Below, piece by piece: positions 33,500 to 44,411 of a DNA stretch of 49,679 bases. A program made the position numbers and the translations under genes. The notes beneath the pieces were generated by a model that saw only the letters and a list, made by a program, of their open reading frames with translations, was not told where the DNA came from and did no database searches. How positions within the stretch are numbered: position 1 is the stretch's first letter; each line of letters begins with the position of its first letter. The DNA comes from LH-M37 sp032251315 (GTDB lineage: Bacteria; Pseudomonadota; Gammaproteobacteria; SZUA-229): assembly GCA_032251315.1 (NCBI GenBank), contig JAVVEE010000006.1:1-49679 (forward strand), read 5' to 3'.

Positions 33500-34216
33500 T
33501 TAAATATTCAGCGCAGCGCTTTGCGCGATAAACAGTTCATTGATGCCTTTTTCCGCCAGCGTGAGCATGGCATTAAGCTCGTCGCGGCTGTAGGCGTGGC
33601 CTTCGGCGGTGCCCTGCACCTCGATGAAACCATTAGTGTTGTTCATCACCACATTCATGTCGGTTTCAGCGTTGGAATCTTCAGCGTAATCCAGATCGAG
33701 TACCGGCGTGCCTTCAAAAATGCCCACCGAAACCGAGCCGACCTGATGATGCAAGGGGTCTTTTTTCACCATACGTTTGTCCAGCAAATACTGCACCGCA
33801 TCGTGCAGGGCCACCCAGCCGCCGGTGATGCTGGCGGTGCGGGTGCCGCCATCGGCCTGAATGACGTCGCAATCCAGGCTGATGGTGTTCTCGCCCAGGG
33901 CATTGAGGTCGATGGCGGAACGCAATGAGCGCCCAATCAGGCGCTGGATCTCCATGGTGCGCCCGCCCTGTTTGCCATTGGAGGCTTCGCGGCGCATGCG
34001 GTTGCCGGTGGAGCGCGGCAGCATGCCGTATTCCGCCGTCACCCAGCCCTGACCCTTGCCGCGCAGGAAACCCGGCACCCGATTTTCGACCGAAGCGGTG
34101 CAGATGACTTTGGTGTCACCGAATTCGACCAACACGGAACCCTCGGCATGCTTGGTGTAGTGGCGGGTGATTTTGATTTGACGCATTTCATCGGGGGCGC
34201 GATTGCTGGGTCTCAT
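33500..34216 (-). CDS. rph: Ribonuclease PH
   Basis: A 238-residue phosphorolytic 3'-5' exoribonuclease that trims tRNA 3' ends. It has the family start DEMRQIKITRHYTKHAEGSV, GWVTAEYGMLPRSTGNRMRR (phosphate- and RNA-binding Arg cluster), RLIGRSLRSAIDL and SLDCDVIQADGGTRTASITG blocks, and ends with the usual EKGINELFIAQSAAL. Full length. It is divergent from yicC (135 bases) and forms an operon with rdgB, as is common in gammaproteobacteria. Confidence 0.95.
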   Translation of the reverse strand: MRPSNRAPDEMRQIKITRHYTKHAEGSVLVEFGDTKVICTASVENRVPGFLRGKGQGWVTAEYGMLPRSTGNRMRREASNGKQGGRTMEIQRLIGRSLRSAIDLNALGENTISLDCDVIQADGGTRTASITGGWVALHDAVQYLLDKRMVKKDPLHHQVGSVSVGIFEGTPVLDLDYAEDSNAETDMNVVMNNTNGFIEVQGTAEGHAYSRDELNAMLTLAEKGINELFIAQSAALNI

Positions 34217-34351
34217 GGTATATCCGGGTCTATGACAGGTGATTGACGCGAATTATACATGGCTTGAGTGCGAGTTGCGCCGTGGTCTCGCGTGCTACAC
34301 TTTGCCGCTTAAAGCCGCCGGTTCAAGGGGCTGATCACAGGGGAGAGCTGA

Positions 34352-35218
34352 ATGATAAAAAGCATGACCGCGTTCGCGCGCTGCGAAAAGAGCGACACAT
34401 GGGGCACCTTAATCTGGGAGCTGCGCTCGGTGAATCACCGTTACCTGGATCTGCACCTGCGGCTGCCGGACGACCTGCGCGGCATGGAAGGGCGTTATCG
34501 CGAGCTGATCAATGCCGGCCTGAATCGCGGCAAGCTGGAATGTAATCTGCTGTTCAAGGCGGACGCCGCCGTCACCGGCGGCATAGAAGTCGACATTGAG
34601 TTCGCCAAATCAATCACCCACGCCTGCGAGCAGCTGAATGCCACCCTGCACCAGTCCTCGATGATAAACGTCATCGATATTCTGAAATGGCCGGGCGTGG
34701 TAAAAGAGTCCTCCCTGGATATGAAACCGATAGCCGACGCCAGCGAGGCGCTTTTGCAGCAGGCGCTGGCCGAACTGGTGGCCAACCGTGAACGCGAAGG
34801 CGAACGGCTCAAGGTGATGATCGCGCAACGCAGCGCAGCGGTTGAAGATATCGTCAAAAAGATGCGCGAACAGATGCCGGAAATTCGCGAGAACTACCGC
34901 CGGAAAATCGTATCACGCTTCGAGGAGATGAAAGCCGAGCTGGACCCCGACCGGCTGGAACAGGAGCTGGTTTACCTGGTGCAGAAAATGGACGTCGATG
35001 AAGAACTGGATCGACTGGAGAGCCATGTCAGGGAGCTGAACGATGTGCTCGACCGCGATGAAGTCGTCGGTCGTCGCCTGGATTTTCTGATGCAGGAACT
35101 AAACCGCGAAGCCAATACCTTAGGCGCCAAATCGGCCGATATCAGAATGACCCAGGCCTCGGTCGAACTGAAAGTGCTGATTGAGCAGATGCGCGAACAG
35201 ATACAGAATGTTGAATAA
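34352..35218 (+). CDS. yicC: YicC/YloC-family endoribonuclease
   Basis: A 288-residue protein. The N-terminus MIKSMTAFARCEKS followed by WELRSVNHRYLDLHLRLPDD, and the conserved C-terminal domain (VGRRLDFLMQELNREANTLG, KVLIEQMREQIQNVE) are typical YicC. The family has been shown to have endoribonuclease activity linked to small-RNA decay. The region 190-250 is a charged coiled-coil-like helix. GGGGAGAG upstream of the ATG is a good ribosome-binding site. It is divergent from rph, as usual. Confidence 0.93.
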   Translation: MIKSMTAFARCEKSDTWGTLIWELRSVNHRYLDLHLRLPDDLRGMEGRYRELINAGLNRGKLECNLLFKADAAVTGGIEVDIEFAKSITHACEQLNATLHQSSMINVIDILKWPGVVKESSLDMKPIADASEALLQQALAELVANREREGERLKVMIAQRSAAVEDIVKKMREQMPEIRENYRRKIVSRFEEMKAELDPDRLEQELVYLVQKMDVDEELDRLESHVRELNDVLDRDEVVGRRLDFLMQELNREANTLGAKSADIRMTQASVELKVLIEQMREQIQNVE

Positions 35219-35303
35219 GCTCTGCGGTACAGAGTCGGTGAAAAGCAGCAGGCGAGATTGTAAAAATCAACCTGTCAGGCACTAAATAAAAAGCGGCTAA
35301 CGC

Positions 35304-35585
35304 CTAAAAAGCATCCATTTCGATAAAGGCAACGCCGATGCCGTTGTCAGATACACGTACGATAATCGCATCGACATCGGTGTCATCATTGTCCCTGAGC
35401 GGGTTTAAGTAGTTAACGTGAACCATTTCACCCATCGGGAAGTCTGAAGGGGTGGCGGTTTCGAGAAACATGCCGCCTTCGCTAAGGTCTCGGGTTTGCA
35501 TGGCCCTGGCGTCATCTTCCATCAGCGTGAGCGTAACGTCGATTTGTACATCGTGTCGTGTGTGTCGGCGATTATTTTCACTCAT
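35304..35585 (-). CDS. PilZ-domain protein
   Basis: A 93-residue single-domain PilZ protein. RRHTRHDVQ supplies the RxxxR-type c-di-GMP-binding arginines, and TRDLSEGGMFLET supplies the DxSxxG motif. Full PilZ length, no fused output domain, so it would be a stand-alone c-di-GMP receptor that binds a partner. It is divergent from the next gene and ends 86 bases from yicC in a convergent arrangement. Confidence 0.85.
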   Translation of the reverse strand: MSENNRRHTRHDVQIDVTLTLMEDDARAMQTRDLSEGGMFLETATPSDFPMGEMVHVNYLNPLRDNDDTDVDAIIVRVSDNGIGVAFIEMDAF

Positions 35586-35706
35586 GGTAAACAGACCTGA
35601 TTTTTACAATAACGTTATAGTAGCGCGCATTGAGAAAAAAAACAGTCTGTCATCAATAAAGTTTTTCAATTAATATCATGATCATAAATTAACCAGCAGG
35701 TGCAGT

Positions 35707-36477
35707 ATGAAACTAGCGAACATCATTTTAACAGGCACACTGTTTGTAACGCAGAGCGTGCTGGCGTCTGATTTGGAGCGTGAAAAGCGCCTCGCCGAGC
35801 AGACGGAGCAGCTGATATTTGACGGCGAAGTGATCTATCTGGAGAGCGGTGATCATGAGTTTATGAACATCTACATGGAGGGCGAAGCGGAGGAGATAAA
35901 AGGCGCGGCGATTATCCTGCATGGCCGCGGCGTGCATCCAAACTGGGACAAAGTGGTGAAACCGCTACGCATCGGTTTGGCTGAAGAGGGCTGGAGCACA
36001 CTTTCCATGCAGATGCCGGTGCTGGAAAAGCAGGCCAAATATTATGATTACGTGCCCATCATGCACGAGGCTTTTCCCCGTCTGGAAGCGGGAGTCGATT
36101 TTTTGAAACAGGAAGGTTATGAAAAAATCGTGCTGATCGCGCACAGTTGCAGCGTGTACATGGCAATGGACTGGGTGGAGTCGGGCGAGTTTCGCGACAT
36201 CGATGCATTTGTAGGTATCGGCATGGGCGCGACCGATTACCAGCAGCCGATGGCCAAACCGTTCCCACTGGATAAACTGTCCGTGCCGGTTCTTGATGTT
36301 TATGGCGCAAATGAATATCCGGCAGTGGTGCATGGCGCAAAGGAGCGACTGGAATATATGCAGCGCGGCGGGAATAAAAAATCAAAACAGGCCATCGTCA
36401 TGGGTGCTGATCATTACTTCACCGACCAAGATGAAGAGCTGGTCGAAGTGGTCGGTGAGTGGATGAATGATTTGTGA
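35707..36477 (+). CDS. Exported DUF3530-type alpha/beta hydrolase
   Basis: A 256-residue protein with a signal peptide (MKLANIILTGTLFVTQSVLA, cleavage likely after ALA at residue 20). The mature part has GAAIILHGRGVHPNWDKVVK and the nucleophile-like IAHSCSVYMAMDW, where the usual GHSxG is AHSCS, and a late GADHYF for the catalytic His. This pattern matches the DUF3530 hydrolase-like family. It would act in the periplasm. The stop overlaps the GTG of the next gene by 4 bases (GTGA), so both are coupled. Confidence 0.8.
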   Translation: MKLANIILTGTLFVTQSVLASDLEREKRLAEQTEQLIFDGEVIYLESGDHEFMNIYMEGEAEEIKGAAIILHGRGVHPNWDKVVKPLRIGLAEEGWSTLSMQMPVLEKQAKYYDYVPIMHEAFPRLEAGVDFLKQEGYEKIVLIAHSCSVYMAMDWVESGEFRDIDAFVGIGMGATDYQQPMAKPFPLDKLSVPVLDVYGANEYPAVVHGAKERLEYMQRGGNKKSKQAIVMGADHYFTDQDEELVEVVGEWMNDL

Positions 36478-38384
36478 AAAAAGGCGGCGGGCAGCGTGAT
36501 AATGTTTTTGTATTATTAAAACAAAAAAGATTCCTGCCCTTTTTTATCACCCAGTTTCTGGGTGCGTTCAATGACAATGTTTTCAAGAATGCGCTGATTA
36601 TTTTCATCGCCTTTCGGGTGGTACAGCCGGGCGAAGCAAGTACAGATGTTGATTTTCTGATCAACCTCAGCGCCGGTTTATTTATTCTCCCCTTCTTCCT
36701 GTTTTCCGCCACCGCCGGTCAGTGGATAGACAAGAACGAAAAATCACGCTCCATGCGTCTGATCAAGCTGATGGAAATCGTGATCATGGCCGCAGCCGCC
36801 TATGCGTTTTTTCTCGGTGATGTTAACGCCCTCATCGCCCTGCTGTTTATGATGGGGATGCAGTCCACCTTTTTCGGTCCGGCCAAATACAGTTACATTC
36901 CACAGCACCTTGATGACAGCGAACTGGTGGCGGGGAATGCGCTGGTGCAGGCGGGCACCTTTGTGGCGATACTGGTGGGCACCATGCTGGGTGGCATTCT
37001 CATCGGCAGCGACAACGGCAGCCAGTGGGTCGCTGTTACCATCGTGGTGCTGGCGGTGCTGGGCTACCTGTCGAGCCGGTTTATTCCACTAACGCCGTCG
37101 GTGCAGCCCGAGCTGAAAATAAACTGGAACCCGGTTACCGAAACCTGGCGCAACATCGCCTTCATGCGCAAAAACCGGGTGGTTTTTCTGTCGGTGCTGG
37201 GCGTCTCCTGGTTCTGGTTTCTGGGTGCGACCTATCTGGTGCAGTTGCCCAATTACACCCGACTCACGCTGGGCGGTAACGAGCAGGTTGTCACCCTCCT
37301 GCTCACCCTTTTTACCCTGGGCATCGGGGGCGGATCGTTGCTGTGTAACCGCCTGTCCGACCACAAGATCGAACTGGGTCTGGTGCCCTTCGGTTCCATC
37401 GGCTTAACCCTGTTTGGACTCGACCTCTATTTCGCCCAGCCTGAAATGACGCCGTTGGCATTGATGGGCTTTGTTGAGTTTGTCGGCCAGGTCGGCAGCA
37501 TCCGGGTACTGGCGGATGTATTTCTGATCGGACTGTTCGGCGGCTTTTATATCGTGCCCCTGTTCGCGCTCATCCAGCAGAGAAGCGAGCCGCACCACCT
37601 TTCCAGAATCATCGCCGGCAACAACATATTAAATGCCTTTCTCATGGTGCTGTCGGCGGTCATGGCCATTGTGCTGCTGGGTTCGGGCGTCAGCATCGCC
37701 GAATTGTTTCTGACTGTGGCGCTGCTCAATGCTGTGGTCGCCATCTACATCTACACTCTGGTGCCCGAATTCTTCATGCGCTTTATCGTCTGGATTCTGA
37801 TTCACACGCTCTATCGCGTACGCAAACAGGGGCTGGATAATATTCCCCACGAGGGCGCTGCCCTGCTGGCGTGCAACCATGTCAGTTATGTCGACGCCCT
37901 GATCATAGCCGGCTGCATTCGCCGGCCGGTACGCTTTGTGATGCACTACAAAATTTACAATATTCCGCTGCTGCATTTTTTATTCAAAACAGCCGGAGTG
38001 ATTCCCATTGCAGGAAAACATACCGAGCCGGAACTGCTGGAAAAGGCTTTTTCGGAAGTGGCGAAGACTTTGGACAGGGGCGAGCTGGTGTGTATTTTCC
38101 CCGAAGGAAAACTGAGCCGTGATGGCAGACTGCATAAATTTCGCCCCGGCTTAGAGCTCATTCTGAAAACAACGCCGGTGCCCGTCGTGCCCATGGCTCT
38201 GAATGGATTATGGGGCAGCGCATTCAGCCGGCATCCGGCGAATATTTACCGGCGCATTATGAAATGCATTCGTTCACACGTGGAGCTGATTGTTTTGCCG
38301 CCGCTGCCGCCCGAAAAAGTGGATGCACAGACCTTGCAGCATCAGGTGGAACAGGTGGTGCATGAAGAGCTCAATCGGTTTTGA
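36474..38384 (+). CDS. MFS transporter fused to PlsC-like acyltransferase
   Basis: A 636-residue protein. Residues ~10-415 form a 12-helix major-facilitator unit (QFLGAFNDNVFKNALIIFIA near the start is the LplT-like signature). From about 425 to the end is a PlsC/glycerolipid acyltransferase with LLACNHVSYVDALIIAG (HxxxxD), FVMHYKIYNIPLLHFLFK, CIFPEGKLSRDG and PVVPMALNGLWGS. Related proteins (Aas-LplT fusions) often carry an acyl-ACP synthetase domain after this, which is absent here. The likely job is import of lysophospholipid and its reacylation in the inner membrane. Start is GTG 36474, overlapping the DUF3530 gene stop. Confidence 0.85.
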   Translation: MKKGGGQRDNVFVLLKQKRFLPFFITQFLGAFNDNVFKNALIIFIAFRVVQPGEASTDVDFLINLSAGLFILPFFLFSATAGQWIDKNEKSRSMRLIKLMEIVIMAAAAYAFFLGDVNALIALLFMMGMQSTFFGPAKYSYIPQHLDDSELVAGNALVQAGTFVAILVGTMLGGILIGSDNGSQWVAVTIVVLAVLGYLSSRFIPLTPSVQPELKINWNPVTETWRNIAFMRKNRVVFLSVLGVSWFWFLGATYLVQLPNYTRLTLGGNEQVVTLLLTLFTLGIGGGSLLCNRLSDHKIELGLVPFGSIGLTLFGLDLYFAQPEMTPLALMGFVEFVGQVGSIRVLADVFLIGLFGGFYIVPLFALIQQRSEPHHLSRIIAGNNILNAFLMVLSAVMAIVLLGSGVSIAELFLTVALLNAVVAIYIYTLVPEFFMRFIVWILIHTLYRVRKQGLDNIPHEGAALLACNHVSYVDALIIAGCIRRPVRFVMHYKIYNIPLLHFLFKTAGVIPIAGKHTEPELLEKAFSEVAKTLDRGELVCIFPEGKLSRDGRLHKFRPGLELILKTTPVPVVPMALNGLWGSAFSRHPANIYRRIMKCIRSHVELIVLPPLPPEKVDAQTLQHQVEQVVHEELNRF

Positions 38385-38430
38385 GTTGTGCGTGCCTGGA
38401 GTTTGAGCATTGGAAATGAATTGTTTTTAT

Positions 38431-38673
38431 CTGTCATTTCGTCCATAGGGAGAAATCTAGCATTCAATCTCTGACGCACAATTAAGCAAGTGCTAGATCC
38501 CTCTCTGCGCTACTTCAGGCATCCTGCCTTTACGAATGACTTCCTGTCATTCGTAAAGGCAGGCCAGCTAGAAAACAGCTGTTCAATTTTGCTCCCAGCA
38601 AAATTAGTCGCCCTTCGGGCCGTGTATAAGTCACACGTTCAAATGCTATCCGGTAGCATTTGTCGGGATGACC
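38431..38673. repeat. Composite repeat with stacked hairpins
   Basis: Begins with a single arm of the TGTCATTTCG repeat (38431-38458, compare 32760), then contains GCTAGATCCCTC and, in order, a perfect 18-bp hairpin CCTGCCTTTACGAATGAC (38523-38540 with 38546-38563), AATTTTGCT/AGCAAAATT (38585-38605), GCCC-TTC-GGGC (38610-38620) and CAAATGCTA/TAGCATTTG (38640-38662), ending with GTCGGGATGAC. No gene is supported here. It lies between two genes that converge. Confidence 0.75.
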
Positions 38674-38703
38674 GCTCCCTAGCAACACACCACAACGACC
38701 CCT

Positions 38704-39315
38704 TTATTCCGGCTTTAACTCCATGGGCAGGGCGTTAATGTCATTTTGCCGGAGCAGGTCGATCTTGTCGTAGAGGTCGGCGCTCTGGCTGTAGGGGCCG
38801 ATGCGGACACGATGCCATGCAGTGTTGTTGACCGTGACGCGCTGGATGTGGGCCTGAAAACCGAGCAGCGCCAGAGTGGCTTTGAGTTTTTCGGCGTCCT
38901 TTTTATTTTGAAACGAACCGGCCTGCAAGACATACTGTTTGTTACTTTCGGGCTGGCTTTTTGGCTGGCTCCCGCTCGTGCTCTCAGGCTGCCGGTTTTT
39001 GGGCGGGCGCGTTTCTGATTCGGGGATTAATAATTCAAGCTCCGGCAAAATCGTGTAGAAGTTGAATTTGGGTTCCGGTCGTTCGTTGGCTTCCTCGTCG
39101 GCCTGTTCCTCGGTCGCAACATCGTCAGCCGGATTTATTTTTTTCAGCTCTTTCTGTATCGTGGCACCAAAATCAGAGTCGACCTCAGGTTGCTTATCAA
39201 GGTAAATGATCAACGCTACAAACAGGCCGATGCCCAGACCGGCAGCCAGCCAGACATAACCGGGTATGGATTTTTTCTCGTGATTCTGATTTCGGTTTTT
39301 GTAATCGGTAGGCAT
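38704..39315 (-). CDS. SPOR-domain membrane protein (FtsN-like)
   Basis: A 203-residue protein with a short cytoplasmic tail, one membrane helix (VWLAAGLGIGLFVALIIYL, about residues 22-40), an acidic/proline-rich periplasmic linker, and a C-terminal SPOR domain (QYVLQAGSFQNKKDAEKLKA and the VRIGPYSQSADLYDKI strand). SPOR domains bind denuded septal peptidoglycan, so it likely acts at the division site, as FtsN does. Its position next to argS and priA is that of ftsN in many gammaproteobacteria. The ATG overlaps the argS stop (TAATG). Confidence 0.9.
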   Translation of the reverse strand: MPTDYKNRNQNHEKKSIPGYVWLAAGLGIGLFVALIIYLDKQPEVDSDFGATIQKELKKINPADDVATEEQADEEANERPEPKFNFYTILPELELLIPESETRPPKNRQPESTSGSQPKSQPESNKQYVLQAGSFQNKKDAEKLKATLALLGFQAHIQRVTVNNTAWHRVRIGPYSQSADLYDKIDLLRQNDINALPMELKPE

Positions 39316-41078
39316 TACATCGATTCCGGCGCGCTCACGCCGAGCAGGTCGAGGCCGTTGCGGATGACCTGACGTGTGGCGAGAATAAGATTGAGTCGGG
39401 CATTACGCACGGCGTCGTCATCCACAATAAACTGATGCGCGTTGTAGTAGGTGTGAAACAGGTTCGCCAGTTCGCGCAGGTAATGCACCAGCGTATGCGG
39501 CTCGGCATTGAGCGCGGCTTTTTCGAGCAGATCCGGGTAGATGCCGAGTTTGGTGATCAGTTCGGTTTCGTGCGACTCGGTGAGCTGTGCCAGATTTGCG
39601 TGGCCCTGTTCGACATCGTGGCTCAGGTTTTTTTCCTTGAGCTGATTCAGCACGCTGCACACGCGGGCATGGGCATACTGAATATAGTAAACCGGGTTTT
39701 CATTGCTCTGCGATTTGGCCAGATCCAGATCGAAATCCATGTGCTGTTCGCAGCGACGCATGACATAAAAGAAACGCGCGGCATCGTTGCCGACCTCTTC
39801 GCGCAACTCGCGCAGGGTCACGAAGGAGCCAGAGCGGGTCGACATCGGCACGCGCACGCCGCTGCGATAGAGAATGGCGAATTGCACCAGCAGAATGTCC
39901 AGCTTGCTTTCATCTTCGCCGAGGGCATTGATCGCCGCTTTCACGCGCGCGACATAACCGTGATGATCGGCGCCCCAGATATTAATGACGCGCTCATAAC
40001 CGCGCTGGAACTTGTCCATGTGATAGGCGATGTCGGAGGCGAAATAGGTGGGCTGGCCGTTGTCACGAATCACCACGCGATCTTTTTCATCGCCGAAGTG
40101 GGTGGATCTGAACCAGAGCGCGCCCTTTTCGGTGTAGATGTAGCCCGCCGCCTGTAGCTGTTCGACGGCGGTGGTGATCAGGCCGCGATCAGCCAGCGAT
40201 TTTTCCGAATACCAGTAGTCATAGTGCACACCGAACTCGGCCAGATCCTGTTTGATGTCCGCCAGAATCGTGTCCAGTCCGGCGTTGTAGACAATCAGGT
40301 ATTCGGCTTCACCGAGCAGGTTCTGCGCGCGCTCGATCAGCGCGTCGATGTGCTTTTCCTTGTCGCCGCCCGCCGGTTCGTCGGGCGGAATATCCTGCAT
40401 GACGGTTTCGGCCGGGTAGACAAAGGCACCATCATGGTCGGCGATGAGCTGACGCGCGATATCAAAAATGTAGGCTTCGCTCTTGTAGCCGTTGCTGGGG
40501 AACGGCACATCGATGCCCGATTCCTGCAGGTAGCGCAGCCAGATGCTGGTGGCGAGAATGTTCATCTGGCGACCGGCGTCGTTGACGTAATATTCGCAGT
40601 CGACATCAAAACCCGCCGCGCGTTTCAACGCCGCCACCGAAGCGCCGTAAGCCGCGCCCCGGCCATGGCCGACATGCAGCGGGCCGGTGGGGTTGGCGGA
40701 GACAAATTCAATCTGGATTTTCTTGCCGGCACCGATACTGGAGCGGCCGTAATCCGCCTGCTGCGCCAGAATCATTTTTATGGCGTTGTTCGCAGTCTCG
40801 GCGCTGACAAAGAAGTTGATAAAACCCGGCCCGGCAATTTCGGTTTTCACCAGTTCAGCATCCTGCGGCAAGGCATCGCAAATCGCCTGCGCCAGTTCAC
40901 GCGGGGGCTTGCCGGCAGCCCTGGCCAGAGTCAGGGCGACGTTGCAGGCAAAATCGCCATGGCTGGAATCTTTGGTGTGCACGACCTGGATGTCGGGCGC
41001 AGTCGAAGCTTCGAGCGTGCCCTCACTTATCAGGGTGTTGAGCGCGTGTCTGATCAGGTCTTCAATCTTATGTTTCAA
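39315..41078 (-). CDS. argS: Arginyl-tRNA synthetase
   Basis: A 587-residue class I aminoacyl-tRNA synthetase. ANPTGPLHVGHGRG holds the HIGH motif (residues 135-138), the KMSKS position has MSTRSG, a family-typical variant, and the DALR anticodon-binding domain is at the C-terminus (VHYLRELANLFHTYYNAHQF). The N-terminal Add-1 domain for the tRNA D-loop (SHGDFACNVALTLARAAGKP) is also present. Full length. It lies 71 bases after the priA stop, reading in the same direction, and is coupled to the SPOR gene. Confidence 0.97.
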   Translation of the reverse strand: MKHKIEDLIRHALNTLISEGTLEASTAPDIQVVHTKDSSHGDFACNVALTLARAAGKPPRELAQAICDALPQDAELVKTEIAGPGFINFFVSAETANNAIKMILAQQADYGRSSIGAGKKIQIEFVSANPTGPLHVGHGRGAAYGASVAALKRAAGFDVDCEYYVNDAGRQMNILATSIWLRYLQESGIDVPFPSNGYKSEAYIFDIARQLIADHDGAFVYPAETVMQDIPPDEPAGGDKEKHIDALIERAQNLLGEAEYLIVYNAGLDTILADIKQDLAEFGVHYDYWYSEKSLADRGLITTAVEQLQAAGYIYTEKGALWFRSTHFGDEKDRVVIRDNGQPTYFASDIAYHMDKFQRGYERVINIWGADHHGYVARVKAAINALGEDESKLDILLVQFAILYRSGVRVPMSTRSGSFVTLRELREEVGNDAARFFYVMRRCEQHMDFDLDLAKSQSNENPVYYIQYAHARVCSVLNQLKEKNLSHDVEQGHANLAQLTESHETELITKLGIYPDLLEKAALNAEPHTLVHYLRELANLFHTYYNAHQFIVDDDAVRNARLNLILATRQVIRNGLDLLGVSAPESM

Positions 41079-41149
41079 AATTATGCCGGTCGGGTACTTT
41101 GTGGATGGGCAATTTTACACGTTGATGAGCTGTTGTGTGGGCTGCGGCT

Positions 41150-43387
<2,238 letters not shown>

Positions 43388-44154
43388 AATGAAAAAATCA
43401 GTATCGTAACTGGAGGGTGAATAAAGGTTAAACAGGGCTCACGATTCTACTGGAAATTGAAGCCGGTGATACGAACACAAATTGATAAAATAACCTGCAG
43501 TTGCTATTGACAATAGAGTTACCCCCAAAACCTGTGGATAACTCTGTGTGTAAAAGCTGAGTAAGCGCCTCTAACGACCGTATTTCATGACATTGTAACA
43601 ATTTGGTTAAAGTTTGATCAGGTAAATTTGTAGTTATTAAACAGAGACTTACAAGTTATGGCTCTATTATTACAGTGTTTATTGCGGATCTGTCTGAACA
43701 AAAAGGCGCACTAATCTGGTATGTGCATAAGTCCGTTTTAGTGCATGCTTCTTAGCGCGAAAAGTTAAAAAATTTTCTAGGAAAAGTGATCTAACTCCTT
43801 CAAAATAAGGGAAATACCTGAGTTACCCACATATTCTGTGGATAACTTTGTGGATGATAAATTTTTTAAGCTGAAAAACAGGTAAAAAAGCGCTAATTTT
43901 GTTAGATTGTGCAAAAAATAACCACATAATATATTGATACAAATTTCAATAACTTAGAGTTTGGCGAGTCAGGTTTTCCGGTGGATAACTACGCGCTACG
44001 AAGGTATCATTGGACTATATAAGTGGATCATGATTTGGTTGTGCACAACTCACCGGAAAGTTAGTAGTCATTACAGTAAGTTAGGCAATATCAACCATTG
44101 TAATAATGTCGTAATACAGCCAAAAAAGCTCACTGTTTGAAGTGTTGAAATAGT

Positions 44155-44250
44155 AAAAGATAGTTGGCAGTGGTAGGTTGGTGGTGAGGCACGAACCCCA
44201 ACAAAATGGTTAAAAGATAGTTGGCAATTGGCAGTCATCAGTTGGTAGTA
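44155..44250 (+). repeat. Two TTGGCAG-type simple repeats
   Basis: AAAAGATAGTTGGCAGTGG from 44155 and AAAAGATAGTTGGCAATTGG from 44211, each continuing to a TTGGTGG or TTGGTAG tail. A complementary GCCAAC-rich stretch is at 44365-44395. Confidence 0.7.
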
Positions 44251-44295
44251 AAAGCCCGGGCTCCGGAAAAAACTTACAGACCAGCACAAAATGCC

Positions 44296-44330
44296 CCCTC
44301 TCCTTTTGGGAGAGGGCTGGGGTGAGGGGG
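44296..44330 (+). repeat. REP-like hairpin CCCTCTCC/GGAGAGGG
   Basis: CCCTCTCC (44296-44303), loop of five, GGAGAGGG (44309-44316), then CTGGGGTGAGGGG. This CCCTCTCC...GGGTGAGGG arrangement recurs at 1367-1405 in the window. No gene overlaps it. Confidence 0.65.
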
Positions 44331-44411
44331 CTTTAAAAAGCGCATTCAGCACGTAAAATCCCCAAACTGCCAACAAACAACCGCCAACTTCCTTTAAAGA
44401 GGCCCGATCCC

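Larger units (their letters stand above)
43388..44411. other. AT-rich non-coding region with DnaA boxes, origin candidate
   Basis: About 1 kb with no supported gene. Perfect DnaA boxes (TGTGGATAA) at 43533-43541 and 43837-43845. One-mismatch boxes: TGTGGATGA 43849-43857, TTACCCACA (other strand) 43823-43831, TGTGCATAA 43722-43730 and GGTGGATAA 43980-43988. Long AT-rich stretches lie between and after them (43565-43680, 43860-43960). The genes to the left all point left, and those to the right all point right, as around many origins. It lies beside priA, not beside dnaA or mnmG, so its identity as oriC is unproven; a datA-like DnaA-titrating site is another option. The right third holds repeats (see separate entries). 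Confidence 0.5.
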
